DNA from: Planctomycetota bacterium
Lineage (GTDB): Bacteria; Planctomycetota; UBA8108; UBA1146
Assembly: GCA_012960845.1 (NCBI GenBank)
Contig: DUAN01000073.1
Location: 1,812-35,132 of the forward strand
DNA length: 33,321 nucleotides
Direction: 5' to 3'
Shown: in pieces, positions 32,416-33,321 of the stretch
Layout: every line of letters begins with the position of its first letter
Numbering within the stretch: position 1 is the first letter of the stretch
Made by a program: the position numbers and the translations under genes
Notes under the pieces: model-generated
The model's input: only the letters and a program-made list of their open reading frames with translations
The model's database searches: none
Told to the model about the DNA's origin: nothing

Positions 32416-33321
32416 GTGGATCCCAGGCGTACCCCTTCGATTGCGGAGTGGTTTCATGAGGAAACCAAGTATTCGCCCCGATCGATGGGCCTGCTTCCTC
32501 GTCCAGATCTGGACAGTCGGCCCACTCCATACAAGGAGTGGCACGCGTCGGAACCGATCGATCTGGTGCCCTACCTGCCCTTTCCTGGCTTTCCACTGGG
32601 GCCCTCGGAAGATCAGCGGCCTTTGGATCCGGCGCTACTGTCCGAATTCGTCGGTGCTCTCTCGAGAATCCTCTACTTCACCGGCGGAGTGACGGGGATC
32701 CAGCAAGATTCCGACGAGTCCTGGCTCTTTCGTGCGGCCCCTTCGGCGGGAGCACTCTATCCCACCGACATCACGCTGGCGCTGCGGGGGATTCGTGGCA
32801 TCGAGGATGGACTCTATGCCTACTCGGTACCGAATCACCAGCTGGTTTCGGTGCTGGAGGGGGATTTCCTGCCTGGAATCGCCTCCTCCTTCTGGCTTCA
32901 TCCGGCTTTCGACGGGGTCCAGGCGGTGGTATTGCTCAGCGGGGTCTGGCAAAGATCCCGTTGGCGCTACCACGATCGCGCATATCGGCGAATCCTGCTG
33001 GATACTGGCCATGTACTGGGGAATCTGGTTCACGCAGCACAGCAGGAGGGGCTCCAGGCGGTTCCGCTGGCGGGGTTCGAGGATGCGGCTCTGCAGAAAC
33101 TGCTGTTTCTCGATCCAGCAGAGGAAGGTGTGCTGGTCGGGGTCCCGCTTCGTCGCGCAGATGATGTTTCGACTGCGGCGGACGGATTGGTGGCAGCGGT
33201 CAAGCGGTCGAGTCGATCGAAGGCTCCGCCAGATTTCGAGTCCGATCCGATCCACGCGATTCATCAGAGTAGTTCTATTCATCACGATGCCGAGGTGACG
33301 ATGCCTCCCGATCCGCCGGTC
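32416..33321 (+). CDS. SagB-type nitroreductase/dehydrogenase family protein (C-terminus beyond window)
   Basis: 302 codons are open up to the window edge. The GTG at 32416 lies 3 nt after the peptidase stop, with GAGGT 7 nt upstream. The centre of the protein shows the SagB-family pattern: AAPSAGALYPTD, DGLYAYSVPNHQL, RWRYHDRAYRRILLDTGHV, GNLVHAAQQEGLQAVPLAGF and LLFLDPAEEGVLVGVPL. Known members are FMN enzymes, including the azoline oxidases that act on ribosomal peptides, but many SagB-type proteins are of unknown function. After about residue 270 the text SDPIHAIHQSSSIHHDAEV suggests that a second, tandem nitroreductase domain begins. No precursor peptide or cyclodehydratase is visible in the window. 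Confidence 0.85.
   Translation, partial: MDPRRTPSIAEWFHEETKYSPRSMGLLPRPDLDSRPTPYKEWHASEPIDLVPYLPFPGFPLGPSEDQRPLDPALLSEFVGALSRILYFTGGVTGIQQDSDESWLFRAAPSAGALYPTDITLALRGIRGIEDGLYAYSVPNHQLVSVLEGDFLPGIASSFWLHPAFDGVQAVVLLSGVWQRSRWRYHDRAYRRILLDTGHVLGNLVHAAQQEGLQAVPLAGFEDAALQKLLFLDPAEEGVLVGVPLRRADDVSTAADGLVAAVKRSSRSKAPPDFESDPIHAIHQSSSIHHDAEVTMPPDPPV

Noticed and set aside
31447-32544. Long minus-strand open frame inside the M24 peptidase gene
   Set aside because: It is antisense to a gene with all five metal ligands; the predicted protein is histidine-rich without recognisable domains.

Overview
The window is moderately GC-rich bacterial chromosomal DNA with tightly packed genes. It suggests a diderm, heterotrophic bacterium of the Planctomycetota/Myxococcota kind. 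The evidence is an exported protein with cohesin-like repeats and a dockerin-type calcium repeat, a KdsD enzyme that implies a Kdo-type outer membrane, an MglA/roadblock operon with DUF4388, PEGA and PQQ-propeller modules, and an exported HEAT-repeat protein. A Planctomycetota-like origin is my best guess, but it is an inference from gene style. No rRNA, tRNA, CRISPR array, insertion sequence or prophage gene was seen.

Layout. 1-1691 (-) is the 5' part of an exported cohesin/dockerin-like protein. 1950-4562 (-) holds two Ntn-hydrolases, a gamma-glutamyltransferase and a Tat-exported asparaginase/aspartylglucosaminidase, in one reading frame separated by a single stop codon. 4695-6734 (+) is a UvrD/PcrA-type helicase behind a strongly structured leader. 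6853-7269 (-) is a small tail-anchored-looking protein, 7434-8444 (+) is KdsD, 8471-8950 (-) is an Rrf2/IscR-type regulator, 9240-10871 (-) is delta-1-pyrroline-5-carboxylate dehydrogenase, and 11056-13953 (+) is full-length glycine dehydrogenase GcvP.

13986-21472 (-) is a compact eight-gene string: larC, ECF sigma factor, anti-sigma-like membrane protein, small exported protein, hom, thrC, thrB, lysC. Most junctions overlap by 4-8 nt or are nearly abutting. The last four genes cover aspartate kinase, homoserine dehydrogenase, homoserine kinase and threonine synthase, so the string is a threonine operon with a signalling cassette in front. 21473-22047 is the only long non-coding stretch and is rich in inverted repeats.

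22048-24228 (+) is an exported TPR/HEAT protein with a receiver-like segment, and 24470-25048 (+) is a zinc-ribbon membrane protein. 25133-31132 (-) is the most interesting region. It is a five-gene operon with a transmembrane DUF4388/PEGA/PQQ-propeller protein, a TPR-roadblock fusion, an MglB-like roadblock protein, an MglA-like GTPase with its own C-terminal membrane anchor, and a further roadblock protein. It looks like a membrane-tethered small-GTPase switch with an envelope sensor. 31279-33321 (+) holds an M24 aminopeptidase and a SagB-type nitroreductase cut by the window edge.

Short tandem repeats (9-15 bp units, four to five copies, different unit each time) occur three times just after stop codons on the sense strand of + genes. 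In those three places the sense strand is C-richer than G and resembles Rho loading sites. They also occur twice in frame inside coding regions.
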